NCBI GenBank assembly: GCA_963739645.1
Contig: CAVUBM010000049.1
Span: forward strand, 1-64,000
Source: JASHPR01 sp963739645
GTDB lineage: Bacteria; Actinomycetota; Actinomycetes; Streptosporangiales; Streptosporangiaceae
Direction: 5' to 3'
DNA length: 64,000 bases
The notes beneath the pieces were generated by a model that was given only the letters and a program-made list of their open reading frames with translations, was not told where the DNA came from and ran no database searches. Below are positions 8,453 to 17,437 of this stretch, piece after piece. The translations under genes were made by a program, and so were the position numbers. Position 1 is the first letter of the stretch, and every line of letters starts with the position of its first letter.

Positions 8453-8539
8453 ATGAGGCTCGGAACGTCACGGGGCGTCCGCCTGGCCGGGGCCCTCGCG
8501 ACGGCCAGTCCTCTCATCGTTGCGGAGGTTTATTCATGA
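8453..8539 (+). CDS. Leader peptide ORF overlapping the polyol-binding lipoprotein gene
   Basis: A 28-codon ORF (starts MRLGTSRGVRL, ends IVAEVYS) preceded by a strong AGGAGG ribosome-binding site at 8441-8446. Its TGA overlaps the ATG of the binding-protein gene as ATGA, so the two could be translationally coupled. It could equally be the start of a rejected longer form or an untranslated leader. No homologue is recognised. Confidence 0.4.
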   Translation: MRLGTSRGVRLAGALATASPLIVAEVYS

Positions 8540-9906
8540 GGTCATTCCCGTTCAAGCTCCGCGCGCTCGGGGCGGCCTGTGGCGTGGCCGCGCTGCTGGC
8601 GCTGGCCGCCTGCTCGGGCGGCAGCAGTGGCGGCACCAAGAGCAATACCGGCACGGTGACCGTGGCCGTGGTGTCCAACCCGCTGATCACCAACCAGATG
8701 GTGCCCCTGACCAAGTCGGTCTTCGAGAAGCAGAACCCGGGGATCAAGGTCAAGTTCGCCACCTATACCGAAGCCGACCTGCGGGCCGCGATCGAGAAGG
8801 ACGTCAGCACGCACAGCAACGCGTTCAACGTCGTCATGATCGGCCCATACGAGGCGCCGCTGTTCGCGAAGAACGGCTGGCTGGTCAACCTGTCCAAGCA
8901 GTACATCGCGAGTGACGCCAGCTACGACGCCGGTGACCTGCTCCCGCCCATCGCGAAGGCCCTGTCCTACAAGGGCGACCTGTACGCGGTGCCGTTCTAC
9001 GGCGAGTCCTCGATGCTCTACTACCGCAAGGACCTGTTCACCAAGGCCGGGCTCACCATGCCAGCGCACCCGACCTGGACGCAGGTGCAGAGCTTCGCGG
9101 CCAAGCTCAACCAGCCCGGCAAGACGGCGGGGATCTGCCTGCGCGGCCTGGCGGGCTGGGGCGACAACATGGCGTCGCTCGACACGGTCGTCAACACCTT
9201 CGGCGGCCAATGGTTCAACATGAAGTGGCAGCCGCAGCTCACCTCGCCGGCGTTTGAGAATGCGACCAAGTTCTACGTCAACCTCATCCGCAAGTACGGC
9301 GAGTCCGGCGCCTCCAACGACAGCTTCAACCAGTTGCTGACGCTGTACGGGCAGGGCAAGTGCGCGATGTGGTACGACGCGACGGTCGCGGCGACCTCCA
9401 TCGCGACCACGTACCCATCCATCGCCGCCCAGACCGGCTATGCCCTCGCACCGGTGAACCTCACGAAGTCCTCCGGGTGGCTGTGGACGTGGTCGCTTGG
9501 CATCCCGCAGGGCACCGATGACCAGGGCGCCGCCTGGAAGTTCGTGTCCTGGGCCACCTCGAAGAACTACGACCAGCTGGTCGCCCAGAAGTACGGCTGG
9601 GCCGCGGTCCCGCCGGGGACCAGGACCTCCCTCTACAACAACCCGCAGTACCAGAAGGCCGCCAAGGCGTTCGCGGGCATCACGCTGGCCTCGATCAACT
9701 CGACGGACCCGGATCACCCGACCCTGCACCCGGTGCCCTACGTGGGCGTGCAGTACGTCGACATTCCCCAGTTCGAAACCCTCGGTGTCCAGGTCGGCCA
9801 GCAGATCGCGGGGGCGATCGCCGGCACGGAGAGCGTGAGCCAGGCGCTGAAGACAAGCCAGGCTGACGCCGCCGCGTACACCCCGGCGCAACTGGCTGGC
9901 GGCTAG
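8536..9906 (+). CDS. ABC importer substrate-binding lipoprotein (polyol/sugar)
   Basis: Extracellular solute-binding protein, family 1, about 456 residues. It starts at ATG 8536 with GGAGG at 8524-8528. A lipoprotein signal peptide ends in the lipobox LALAAC (Cys near residue 30), followed by a Ser/Gly linker, so it is tethered to the outer face of the membrane. Typical family blocks are VPLTKSVFEKQNPGIKVKF, LYAVPFYGESSMLYYRKDLF and GLTMPAHPTWTQVQSFAAKL. First structural gene of an importer operon that ends in a mannitol-dehydrogenase-family enzyme, so mannitol, sorbitol or arabitol are the likely ligands (inference). Controlled by the divergent SorC gene. Intact. Confidence 0.9.
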   Translation: MRSFPFKLRALGAACGVAALLALAACSGGSSGGTKSNTGTVTVAVVSNPLITNQMVPLTKSVFEKQNPGIKVKFATYTEADLRAAIEKDVSTHSNAFNVVMIGPYEAPLFAKNGWLVNLSKQYIASDASYDAGDLLPPIAKALSYKGDLYAVPFYGESSMLYYRKDLFTKAGLTMPAHPTWTQVQSFAAKLNQPGKTAGICLRGLAGWGDNMASLDTVVNTFGGQWFNMKWQPQLTSPAFENATKFYVNLIRKYGESGASNDSFNQLLTLYGQGKCAMWYDATVAATSIATTYPSIAAQTGYALAPVNLTKSSGWLWTWSLGIPQGTDDQGAAWKFVSWATSKNYDQLVAQKYGWAAVPPGTRTSLYNNPQYQKAAKAFAGITLASINSTDPDHPTLHPVPYVGVQYVDIPQFETLGVQVGQQIAGAIAGTESVSQALKTSQADAAAYTPAQLAGG

Positions 9907-9910
9907 AGCA

Positions 9911-9965
9911 CGCGGCCGATGGGAGCCCGTGAGGGCACAGACCGACCGGGCTCCCATCGGCCGCG
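9911..9965 (+). terminator. 19-bp perfect hairpin between binding-protein and permease genes
   Basis: Arms 9911-9929 (starts cgcggccgatggg) and 9947-9965 pair perfectly across a 17-nt loop, directly after the lipoprotein stop. There is no U-run, so it is more likely a partial terminator or 3' mRNA stabiliser that raises binding-protein levels over permease levels than a full operon terminator. Confidence 0.7.
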
Positions 9966-10003
9966 GCCAGCCGTGAGTGACGAGTCATGAGAAGGGCTTT
10001 TCC

Positions 10004-10945
10004 ATGACGGTAATCGAAGACCTGGCCCCCTCGCCCAAGGTCGACGTCGCGCCGCGCGGGACGGGCCGCCGTGAGCGGTGGCTGACCCGCCTCCCCCTGA
10101 TGCCCGCGCTGATCTACGTGGTGGTCGTCACCCAGATCCCGTTCCTGGTGACGCTCTGGTACAGCTTCCAGAACTACTTCTGGGACACCCCGGGCAGCGC
10201 GACATTCAACGGGCTGACCAACTACACCACGGTCTTCAAAGACACGAACTTCCGGGGCGCGCTCGTGCGCTCGGTGGTCATGACCGCCTCCGCCGTGATC
10301 ATCGCCATGATCCTGGGGGTGGCATTCGCGGTGCTGCTGGACCGCAAGTTCATCGGCCGGGGCGTGGTCCGGACGCTGATCATCACCCCGTTCCTGGTCA
10401 TGCCGGCGGCGGCGGCGCTGGTGTGGGCCGGGCCGATGCTCGACCCGAACTTCGGGCTGCTGAACTACCTGCTGGAACCGTTCGGCGTCCATCACGTGGC
10501 CTGGCTCAGCGTGCACGCGCTGGGCTCGGTGATCGTGGTCATGATCTGGCAGTGGACGCCGTTCATGACCCTGATCGTGCTCGCGGGCCTGCAGAGCCAG
10601 CCGACTGACACGCTGGAGGCGGCGAAGGTCGACGGCGCCGGGGCGTTCGCCACGTTCCGCGAGCTCACGATCCCGCACCTGCGGCCCTACATCGAGCTCG
10701 GGATCCTGCTCGGCTCGATCTACCTGGTCAACACGTTCGACGCGGTCAGGCTGATGACCAACGGCGGCCCAGGGACCTCCACCACCAACATCCCCTTCTA
10801 CCTGTACCAGCAGGTGAACAACGCCTTCGACGTCGGAGGGGCGGCCGCGGCGGGCGTGGTCACCGTCATCCTCACGATCATCATTGCCACGTTCGCGCTG
10901 CGGATGTTCGCCAGGGTCTTCCAGTTCGAGGAGGCACAGGGATGA
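10004..10945 (+). CDS. ABC sugar/polyol permease, MalF-like
   Basis: Integral membrane permease of the binding-protein-dependent family, about 313 residues with about six helices. The first helix is LPLMPALIYVVVVTQIPFLV. The cytoplasmic EAA loop, which docks to the ATPase, reads EAAKVDGAGAFATFRELTIP. The start ATG 10004 follows a gaaggg ribosome-binding site; an ATG-less upstream extension to 9977 is less likely because it would enter the hairpin-proximal region. Overlaps the next permease by ATGA. Intact. Confidence 0.9.
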   Translation: MTVIEDLAPSPKVDVAPRGTGRRERWLTRLPLMPALIYVVVVTQIPFLVTLWYSFQNYFWDTPGSATFNGLTNYTTVFKDTNFRGALVRSVVMTASAVIIAMILGVAFAVLLDRKFIGRGVVRTLIITPFLVMPAAAALVWAGPMLDPNFGLLNYLLEPFGVHHVAWLSVHALGSVIVVMIWQWTPFMTLIVLAGLQSQPTDTLEAAKVDGAGAFATFRELTIPHLRPYIELGILLGSIYLVNTFDAVRLMTNGGPGTSTTNIPFYLYQQVNNAFDVGGAAAAGVVTVILTIIIATFALRMFARVFQFEEAQG

Positions 10946-11790
10946 CCGCCGTTTCCGCCCCGGCCCGGTCGCGCCGGTTCCGCGAGAGATCAGGGCAGAT
11001 GGGCTGGGCCGTCCTCGCCTGGGTGGTGGGGATAGCGTTCTTCCTGCCGGTGCTGTGGATGGTGATCACGGCGTTCAAGCCGGAATCCGCCGCCGAAACC
11101 TGGCCGCCCCAGTTCATCTTCAAGCCGACCCTGTCGGAGTTCCGCCTGGTCTTCTCGGGTATGGGCCCCTTCCTGACCCACTCGGTGATCGCGACGGTCG
11201 GCTCCACGATCCTGGTGCTGCTGCTGAGCGTCCCGGCCGCTTATGCCCTGTCCGTGCATCCGGTCAAGCACTGGCGCGACGGCCTTTTCTTCTTCATCTC
11301 CACGAAGATGCTGCCGATCGTGGCCGCGATCGGCCCCCTCTACGTGATCGCCCTGAAAACGCACCTGCTCGACAGCCTCTGGCTGCTGATCATCCTCTAT
11401 ACCGCGATGAACCTGCCGCTCGCGATCTGGATGATCCGGTCGTTCATGCTCGAGGTGCCCAGCGAACTGATGGAGGCGGCGCAGCTGGACGGCGCGGGCC
11501 GTATCAGGGAGATCAGCAGCGTGATCCTGCCCATCATCTCGCCCGGGCTGATAGCCACCGCGCTGATCTGCGTGATCTTCGCGTGGAACGAGCTTTTCCT
11601 GGCGATCAACCTGACGGTCACGAATGCCGCAACCATGCCGATGTTCCTGATCAGTTCCGTGCCCCAGGAAGGGCTGTACATCGCGCACCTGTCGGCGGCG
11701 GCCACGGTGGCCTCGGTGCCCGTGATTCTCGTCGGCTGGATAGCCCAGCGCTCGCTGGTCCGCGGTCTTTCGATGGGAGCAATCAAGTGA
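10942..11790 (+). CDS. ABC sugar/polyol permease, MalG-like
   Basis: Second permease of the importer, about 282 residues, with the MalG-type N-terminus MGWAVLAWVVGIAFFLPVLW and the EAA motif ELMEAAQLDGAGRIREISSV. It ends with a short basic tail QRSLVRGLSMGAIK, a common ending in the MalG family. Starts by ATGA overlap with the first permease and is followed after 13 bp by the ATPase gene. Intact. Confidence 0.9.
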   Translation: MTAVSAPARSRRFRERSGQMGWAVLAWVVGIAFFLPVLWMVITAFKPESAAETWPPQFIFKPTLSEFRLVFSGMGPFLTHSVIATVGSTILVLLLSVPAAYALSVHPVKHWRDGLFFFISTKMLPIVAAIGPLYVIALKTHLLDSLWLLIILYTAMNLPLAIWMIRSFMLEVPSELMEAAQLDGAGRIREISSVILPIISPGLIATALICVIFAWNELFLAINLTVTNAATMPMFLISSVPQEGLYIAHLSAAATVASVPVILVGWIAQRSLVRGLSMGAIK

Positions 11791-11803
11791 GTGGAGGTCC
11801 CCG

Positions 11804-12892
11804 GTGGCCAGCGTGAAGTATGTATCGGCAACCCGCGTCTTCGGTAAGGACATGCCGCCCGCGGTCGACGGACTCGACCTGGACATCAGCGACGGCGAGT
11901 TCATGGTTCTCGTCGGGCCGTCCGGATCGGGGAAGACCACCGCCCTGCGCATGCTCGCCGGGCTGGAGGTTCTCGACGGCGGGCGCGTGGAGATCGGCGA
12001 CCGGGACGTCACGTACGTTCCCCCGAAGGACCGGGACATCGCGATGGTGTTCCAGAACTACGCCCTGTACCCGCAGAAGACCGTCGCGGAAAATATGGGC
12101 TTCGCCCTCAAGATGCAGGGCGTGCACAAGGATGACCGGGACCGCCGGGTGCGGGAAGCCGCCCGGCTGCTGGACCTGGACGACCAGCTGCTCGACCGCA
12201 AGCCCAAGCAGCTGTCCGGAGGCCAGCGGCAACGGGTGGCCATGGGCCGGGCCATCGTGCGCGAGCCCAAGGTCTTCCTGATGGACGAGCCGCTGTCCAA
12301 CCTGGACGCGAAGCTGCGCGTCCAGACCCGCAGCCAGATCGCGGAGCTGCAGCGCCGCCTCGGGATCACCACGGTCTATGTGACCCACGACCAGGTGGAG
12401 GCCATGACCATGGGCAACCGGGTGGCGGTGCTGGCCCAGGGACAGCTGCAGCAATGCGCCACCCCGCGTCAGCTCTATGACAACCCGGTCAACCAGTTCG
12501 TGGCGGGGTTCATCGGCTCGCCTGCGATGAACCTGCGGACTGTCCCGCTGTCCGACGGCGGCGTGCGGCTGGCGGGCGGCGTGCTCCCCCTGCCGACCAC
12601 GATCCGCACCGCAGCCGCGCAGGCCGGGCTCAGCGAACTCGTCGTCGGCATCAGGCCAGAACACCTGCACCCCACGGAGGGTGCCGGAGAGCTGAGCGGC
12701 GAGGTGATCCTGGTCGAAGACCTGGGGGCCGACGCTCTGCTGCATGTGCGCCTGCCCGAGGGCGGGGATCAGGTTGTGGCGCGCACCGAGGGCCAGAAGA
12801 CGGCAGCCCCTGGGCAGACCTTGGCGTTCCATGTCCGGCCGGATGATGTCTTCGTGTTCCACCCGGAGACGGGCGCGCGCCTTGCGGCTTAG
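11804..12892 (+). CDS. ABC importer ATPase, MsiK/UgpC-like
   Basis: CUT1-type ATPase, about 362 residues. Walker A GPSGSGKTT (residues ~38-46), Q-loop VFQNYALYPQKTV, signature LSGGQRQRVAMGRAIVREP, Walker B VFLMDEPLSNLDAKLR, H-loop VYVTHDQVEAM. A C-terminal TOBE/regulatory domain follows, with VVGIRPEHLHP. Start is GTG 11804 behind gtggaggt; there is no ATG nearby. Unlike many actinomycetes, which use one shared MsiK, this operon carries its own ATPase. Intact. Confidence 0.95.
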   Translation: MASVKYVSATRVFGKDMPPAVDGLDLDISDGEFMVLVGPSGSGKTTALRMLAGLEVLDGGRVEIGDRDVTYVPPKDRDIAMVFQNYALYPQKTVAENMGFALKMQGVHKDDRDRRVREAARLLDLDDQLLDRKPKQLSGGQRQRVAMGRAIVREPKVFLMDEPLSNLDAKLRVQTRSQIAELQRRLGITTVYVTHDQVEAMTMGNRVAVLAQGQLQQCATPRQLYDNPVNQFVAGFIGSPAMNLRTVPLSDGGVRLAGGVLPLPTTIRTAAAQAGLSELVVGIRPEHLHPTEGAGELSGEVILVEDLGADALLHVRLPEGGDQVVARTEGQKTAAPGQTLAFHVRPDDVFVFHPETGARLAA

Positions 12893-14369
12893 ATCCGGGC
12901 CGCAACCGCTCAACGCGGGGACGCTGGCGTACTGGAGCGACCGGCTGCCGGGGCCGGCCTACGACCGTGACCTCGTCACCCCCGGCGTCGTCCACTTCGG
13001 CGTCGGCGGATTCCACCGTGCGCACCAGGCGATGTACCACGACCGGCTCATGAACCAGGGCACGGCGCTGGACTGGGGCATCTGCGGCGTCGGGGTCATG
13101 GCCGAAGACCGCAGGATGAAGGAGGTGCTGGCCGCCCAGGACGGCCTCTACACGCTGGTGCTCAAGCACAGCGACGGGACGTACGAACCGCGGGTGATCG
13201 GGTCCATCGTGGAGTACCTGTTCGCGCCCGACGATCCGGAAGCGGTCATCGAGCGGATGGTGGCGGAGTCGACCCGGATCGTGTCGCTGACGATCACCGA
13301 GGGCGGGTACAACATCAACGACGCCACCGGCGAGTTCGACGCGGCCAACCCGGACGTGATCCACGATCTCGAACCGGGCGCGGTGCCGCGGACCACGTTC
13401 GGCCTGATCACCGAAGCGCTCCGGCGCCGCAGGAAGCAGGGCGTCGCGCCCTTCACGGTCATGTCCTGCGACAACCTGCAGGACAACGGTCACCTGACCA
13501 GGCGGGTGTTCACCGCCTTCGCCCGGCTGCGGGAACTGGAACTCGGCGACTGGGTCGAGCGCGAGGTGCGCTTCCCCAACTCCATGGTGGACCGCATCAC
13601 CCCGGTGACCACCGACGCCGACCGGGCCGAGGTCCGGGAGCGGTTCGGGATCGAAGACCAGTGGCCGGTCGTCTGCGAGCCCTTTACGCAGTGGGTGCTC
13701 CAGGACGCCTTCACGGCCGGGCGGCCACCGTACCAGGAGGCCGGGGTGCAGGTCGTTGACGACGTCGAGCCGTACGAGCTGATGAAGCTGCGGCTGCTCA
13801 ACGGGAGCCACCAGGCCATGTGCTATTTCGCCTACCTGGCCGGCTACCGGCTGGTGCACGAGGCCGCTCAGGACCCCCTGTTCCGGGCCTTCCTCCTCGG
13901 CTACATGGACGAGGAGGCCACCCCGACCCTGGCTCCGGTGCCCGGGGTGGACCTCGACGAGTACAAGCACACGCTGATCGAGCGCTTCTCCAACCCGGAG
14001 GTCCGCGACACCATCGCCCGGCTGTGCGCGCAAAGCTCGGACCGGATACCGAAGTGGCTGCTTCCCGTCGTCCGCCAGCAGCTCGCTACCGGCGGTGAGA
14101 TCAGGCGCTCGGCCGCGGTGGTGGCGAGCTGGGCCCGCTACGCAGAGGGCGTCGACGAGGCGGGCGAGCCGATCGAGGTGGTCGACCGGCTCGCGGGCAC
14201 CCTCACGCAGCTGGCCCGGCGCCAGCGCGAGGACTCCGACAGTTTCATCGCGAACCGTGACGTGTTCGGGGATCTGGCCGACGACAAGCGCTTCGTCACC
14301 GCCTACCGGTCCGCGCTGGCCTCGCTGCACCAGCGCGGGGCGCGCGCGACGCTGGAGTCGCTGGTCTGA
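12882..14369 (+). CDS. Mannitol 2-dehydrogenase family oxidoreductase
   Basis: Polyol dehydrogenase of the long-chain mannitol dehydrogenase family, about 495 residues, oxidising mannitol, arabitol or similar to the ketose with NAD. Marks: VHFGVGGFHRAHQAMYHD (nucleotide-binding region), FTVMSCDNLQDNGHLTR, FPNSMVDRITPVTT, and the catalytic helix LKLRLLNG-type MKLRLLNGSHQAMCYFAYL. The start is uncertain: TTG 12882 overlaps the ATPase stop, while ATG 12846 gives a longer overlap with no better ribosome-binding site. Last gene of the polyol operon; its reaction explains what the importer feeds. Intact. Confidence 0.9.
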   Translation: MRLRSGPQPLNAGTLAYWSDRLPGPAYDRDLVTPGVVHFGVGGFHRAHQAMYHDRLMNQGTALDWGICGVGVMAEDRRMKEVLAAQDGLYTLVLKHSDGTYEPRVIGSIVEYLFAPDDPEAVIERMVAESTRIVSLTITEGGYNINDATGEFDAANPDVIHDLEPGAVPRTTFGLITEALRRRRKQGVAPFTVMSCDNLQDNGHLTRRVFTAFARLRELELGDWVEREVRFPNSMVDRITPVTTDADRAEVRERFGIEDQWPVVCEPFTQWVLQDAFTAGRPPYQEAGVQVVDDVEPYELMKLRLLNGSHQAMCYFAYLAGYRLVHEAAQDPLFRAFLLGYMDEEATPTLAPVPGVDLDEYKHTLIERFSNPEVRDTIARLCAQSSDRIPKWLLPVVRQQLATGGEIRRSAAVVASWARYAEGVDEAGEPIEVVDRLAGTLTQLARRQREDSDSFIANRDVFGDLADDKRFVTAYRSALASLHQRGARATLESLV

Positions 14370-14434
14370 CCAACCCGGGCCGGTCCGGGCATGGCGCTAC
14401 CGCGCAGGCGCGGCGGGCTGTCACACTACCGGTC

Positions 14435-15076
14435 ATGCAGACGCTGGTTGCCGATCATCCGCTCGTGGCGCACAAGCTGACCGCGCTCCGGGATGTGCAG
14501 ACCGAGACGCCGACCTTCCGCAGGCTCACCGACGAGCTGGTGACCCTGCTCGCCTACGAGGCGACCCGCCACATCAAGGTGGAGCCGGTGTCCGTGACCA
14601 CCCCGGTCGACGTGGCCACCGGGGTCAGGCTGGCCCGTCCCGTCCCGCTCGTGGTCCCGGTGCTGCGGGCCGGCATCGGGATGCTGGACGGGATGATCAG
14701 GCTGCTGCCCAGCGCCAATGTCGGCTTTGTCGGATTGGCCCGGGACGAGGAGACGCTGGTCGCCTCCACGTACGCGGCACGGCTGCCCGCCGACCTCACC
14801 GGCCGGGACGCGTTCGTGCTCGACCCCATGCTGGCCACCGGTGGCACCCTGCAGACCGTCATCGCCATGCTGATCGAGCGGGGCGCGGCCACGGTGACGG
14901 CCATCTGCCTGCTGGCCGCCCCGGAAGGCGTGGCCAGGGTGGCCGCGGCGTTCCCCGGCGACGTTCCCGCCCCGGTGCGGGTGGTGACGGGCGCCATGGA
15001 CCAGCAGCTCAACGACCGCGGCTACATCGTCCCCGGCCTCGGCGACGCCGGAGACCGGCTGTTCGGCGCGATCTAG
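14435..15076 (+). CDS. upp: Uracil phosphoribosyltransferase
   Basis: Pyrimidine salvage enzyme converting uracil and PRPP to UMP, 213 residues, usual length. Motifs: VVPVLRAGIGMLDGMI, the PRPP-binding FVLDPMLATGGTLQTVI, and the uracil-binding C-terminus GYIVPGLGDAGDRLFG. Start ATG 14435. It follows the polyol operon by 65 bp on the same strand but is functionally related to the nucleoside genes 20 kb away rather than to polyol use. Intact. Confidence 0.95.
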   Translation: MQTLVADHPLVAHKLTALRDVQTETPTFRRLTDELVTLLAYEATRHIKVEPVSVTTPVDVATGVRLARPVPLVVPVLRAGIGMLDGMIRLLPSANVGFVGLARDEETLVASTYAARLPADLTGRDAFVLDPMLATGGTLQTVIAMLIERGAATVTAICLLAAPEGVARVAAAFPGDVPAPVRVVTGAMDQQLNDRGYIVPGLGDAGDRLFGAI

Positions 15077-15166
15077 GCAAATGTCGCCCGTTTAGGCATA
15101 ACGGCGTAATCGGACCGCTATCTGCAGTTTGCCTACCGTTCATGGCCATTCCCCATGCTGGGCACC

Positions 15167-16182
15167 ATGCTCACACGTCGGAAATTCCTCGCGCTCATGG
15201 GCGCCTCCACCGGTATGGCGGTCACCGGCACGGAACTCCTGGCTCAGGCCGCGGCCAGCGCGTCGGCGACCAGCCTCCCGCACGGCTCGAACGGCATCGA
15301 GCACGTGGTCGTGCTCATGATGGAGAACCGGTCGTTTGACCATTTCCTGGGCTGGCTGCCGGGTGCCGACGGCCGCCACGACCTGGCCTTTCTGTCAACG
15401 GACGGAAACGTCTACCCGAACTACCCGCTGGCCCCCGACTTCCAGGGCTGCGGGTACAGCGACCCCGACCACAGCTGGGAAGGCTTCCTGGTCCAGCACA
15501 ACGCCGGCCGGCTGGACGGGTTCCTGCAGCGGCCCACCGCCCCGGCGGACAACCCCGGGGTCACCCTGGCCGCCGCCAACACCTTTCCGATCGGCTACTA
15601 CACCAACCTCAACCGCGATCACAGGCCCAAGGCGGTCCCTGATCTCCCGGTCATTGGCGCCCTGGCCCAGCACTACACGGTGCTGGACCGGTACTTCTGC
15701 TCGATTCGCCGGCGAGACGTTCCCCAACCGGTTCTACCAGCATGCGGCCCGGACCGACCGGGACCACAACAACGACACGGTCTCGGTGCTGCCGTCGATC
15801 TGGGACCAGCTCTCGCCCATCCCCAACAACCAGGGCGTCCCCACCGGCGGGTACTTCTTCCGAGACCTGCCGTTCCTGGCCCTGTGGGCTGCATTCGATC
15901 ACCGCCAGGGACACTCACGCCCTGAACCTGGGCCGGGTTCTGGACCGCCACCCGCGCCGCCCGGTCCCGGCCGGCGCGATACCGACCAGCAGCCAGGTCC
16001 TGGGGCCGGTCAGCGACGACGCCGCGATCTGCAGCGCCGACAGCGTCCCGTCGGTCTCGCCACCCCCGGTCCGCCGGGGCAAGCGCCCGGCGCAGGCTCC
16101 GCCGCTCTCCCCCTCCGGGGTCCCATCGGGCGCCGGGATGGTGGAATTCGGCCGCCAGTACCGCCAGCAAAAGAACGGGTAG
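15167..16182 (+). pseudogene. Phosphoesterase/phospholipase C family gene, internally deleted
   Basis: N-terminal two-thirds of a secreted alkaline-phosphatase-superfamily phospholipase C. Tat signal LTRRKFLALMGASTGMAVTG, then IEHVVVLMMENRSFDHFLGW (metal and nucleophile region) and YYTNLNRDHRPKAVPDLPVI. A frame break lies near 15695, after which AGETFPNRFYQHAARTDRD and GVPTGGYFFRDLPFLALW follow. At about 15885 the sequence jumps, in another frame, to ITARDTHALNLGRVLDR, which resembles the family's C-terminal LTPRD...NLA region. The block between (roughly 150 residues in relatives, with the later metal-binding His/Asp) is missing. The gene therefore should not encode an active enzyme. Start may also be ATG 15155. 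Confidence 0.7.
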
Positions 16183-16322
16183 ACGCAGCCCGGAGCCCTC
16201 GGGAGCCACATCTCATCCCATCTCTCACCCGGAGCAGGTGAAGCGATTGATCTTGGATGCGGCCCAAGCTGTCCGTAGCCAGGAGGAGGACAGCGCTAAC
16301 ACGGGGGAACGGTGGCGGCGAG

Positions 16323-16643
16323 ATGTTGAACGAACCGAACCTATGGGCTACGGCCACGGCCGGCGGCACGCACTGGCGTGAGCACGCCGCTTGCCGTCAG
16401 GCCGATCCCGACCTTTTCTTCCCGATTGGCTCGACCGGTCCCGCCTTGCGCCAGATCGACCAGGCCAAGCGGATATGCCAGGCCTGCCCCGTGCAGGCAC
16501 CGTGCCTGACCTCGGCCCTGGATCATGGCCTGGCGTTCGGCATCTGGGGCGGCACCACCGAGGACGAACGGCGCGCCATGTGGGGCGCACCCATGCAGCA
16601 CTGCCCATGCAGGACTGACCCGTGCCGCCCTGACCCGGGATGA
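16323..16643 (+). CDS. WhiB-family transcriptional regulator
   Basis: Iron-sulphur regulator restricted to actinobacteria, about 106 residues from ATG 16323. The four cluster-binding cysteines are in REHAACRQADP, RICQACPVQAPC; the turn motif is FGIWGGTTEDERR. The C-terminal tail is short and cysteine-containing (QHCPCRTDPCRPDPG) rather than strongly basic. WhiB proteins act with the primary sigma factor and respond to redox or NO. It stands alone between the phospholipase remnant and a convergent methyltransferase, so its regulon is not indicated. Confidence 0.9.
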   Translation: MLNEPNLWATATAGGTHWREHAACRQADPDLFFPIGSTGPALRQIDQAKRICQACPVQAPCLTSALDHGLAFGIWGGTTEDERRAMWGAPMQHCPCRTDPCRPDPG

Positions 16644-16652
16644 GCGTCGCGC

Positions 16653-17411
16653 TCAGGGGTGCCCGGTCACGGCCCAGGCGGTGGCGCTGATCTCGATGGG
16701 CCCCGGGCCCAGCAGCCCGCGGCAGTGCCCGCGCAGCGCCTCGCGGCGGTCCGGGGGCAGGGACGTCACGTACGACCCGGCCGGGCCGACACCGAGCGTG
16801 AACGGGTCCCACCATTCGTCGAAATTTGCGTAATGGACCCTGACGGTCAACGTGCCGGGCTGGATCCCGCCGAGCCCGGCCTGGGCGAAGAGCTCGGCCA
16901 GGTGACCGTCACGGGCGCCGGCCAGGCCCGACTCGTCCTCGGCCTCAGGGTCCAGCTCGAGCACCGCCTGCCAGAACTCGGCCAGCGGGCCGTGGCCGCC
17001 CGCGTGATCCCACACGCACGCCGCGACCACCCCGCCGGGCCTGGTCACCCGGCCCATCTCGCGCAGGCCGGCCACGGGGTCGGCCATGAAATGCACGACC
17101 AGCTGGGCCAGGGCAGCGTCGAAGGCCGCGTCAGGGAACGGCAGCCGCTCGGCCGCCGCCTGCCGGATATCCACCCCGGGCAGCCGCTGCCGCGCCGCGG
17201 CGGCGAACGACGCCGACGGCTCCGCCGCGCTGACCTCATCCGGGCCCAGCCTGCCCACCAGCTCGGCGGTGAGCGCCCCAGGCCCGGACCCGACATCCAG
17301 CGCGTGCTGCCCCGGGCGCACCCCGGCCAGGTCCGCGAACTGCGACGCCAGCGGCTCGGAGTACCGCCCCATGAAGCGCAGGTAGGAATCGGCGCTGACG
17401 TTGAAGCTCAT
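16653..17411 (-). CDS. Class I SAM-dependent methyltransferase
   Basis: About 252 residues, UbiE/Methyltransf_11 type. SAM motif I is ALDVGSGPGALTAELVGRLG (residues ~37-56), followed by RLPFPDAAFDAALAQLVVHF (motif II region) and RVTRPGGVVAACVWD. The start ATG 17411 gives MSFNVSADSYLRFMGRYSEP, a common opening in actinobacterial relatives. It lies 27 bp downstream of the shortened aldehyde-dehydrogenase-like gene on the same strand and may be co-transcribed. Substrate unknown. Intact. Confidence 0.85.
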   Translation of the reverse strand: MSFNVSADSYLRFMGRYSEPLASQFADLAGVRPGQHALDVGSGPGALTAELVGRLGPDEVSAAEPSASFAAAARQRLPGVDIRQAAAERLPFPDAAFDAALAQLVVHFMADPVAGLREMGRVTRPGGVVAACVWDHAGGHGPLAEFWQAVLELDPEAEDESGLAGARDGHLAELFAQAGLGGIQPGTLTVRVHYANFDEWWDPFTLGVGPAGSYVTSLPPDRREALRGHCRGLLGPGPIEISATAWAVTGHP

Positions 17412-17437
17412 CTGCCCGCCCCTCGGATCGCGCCGGC

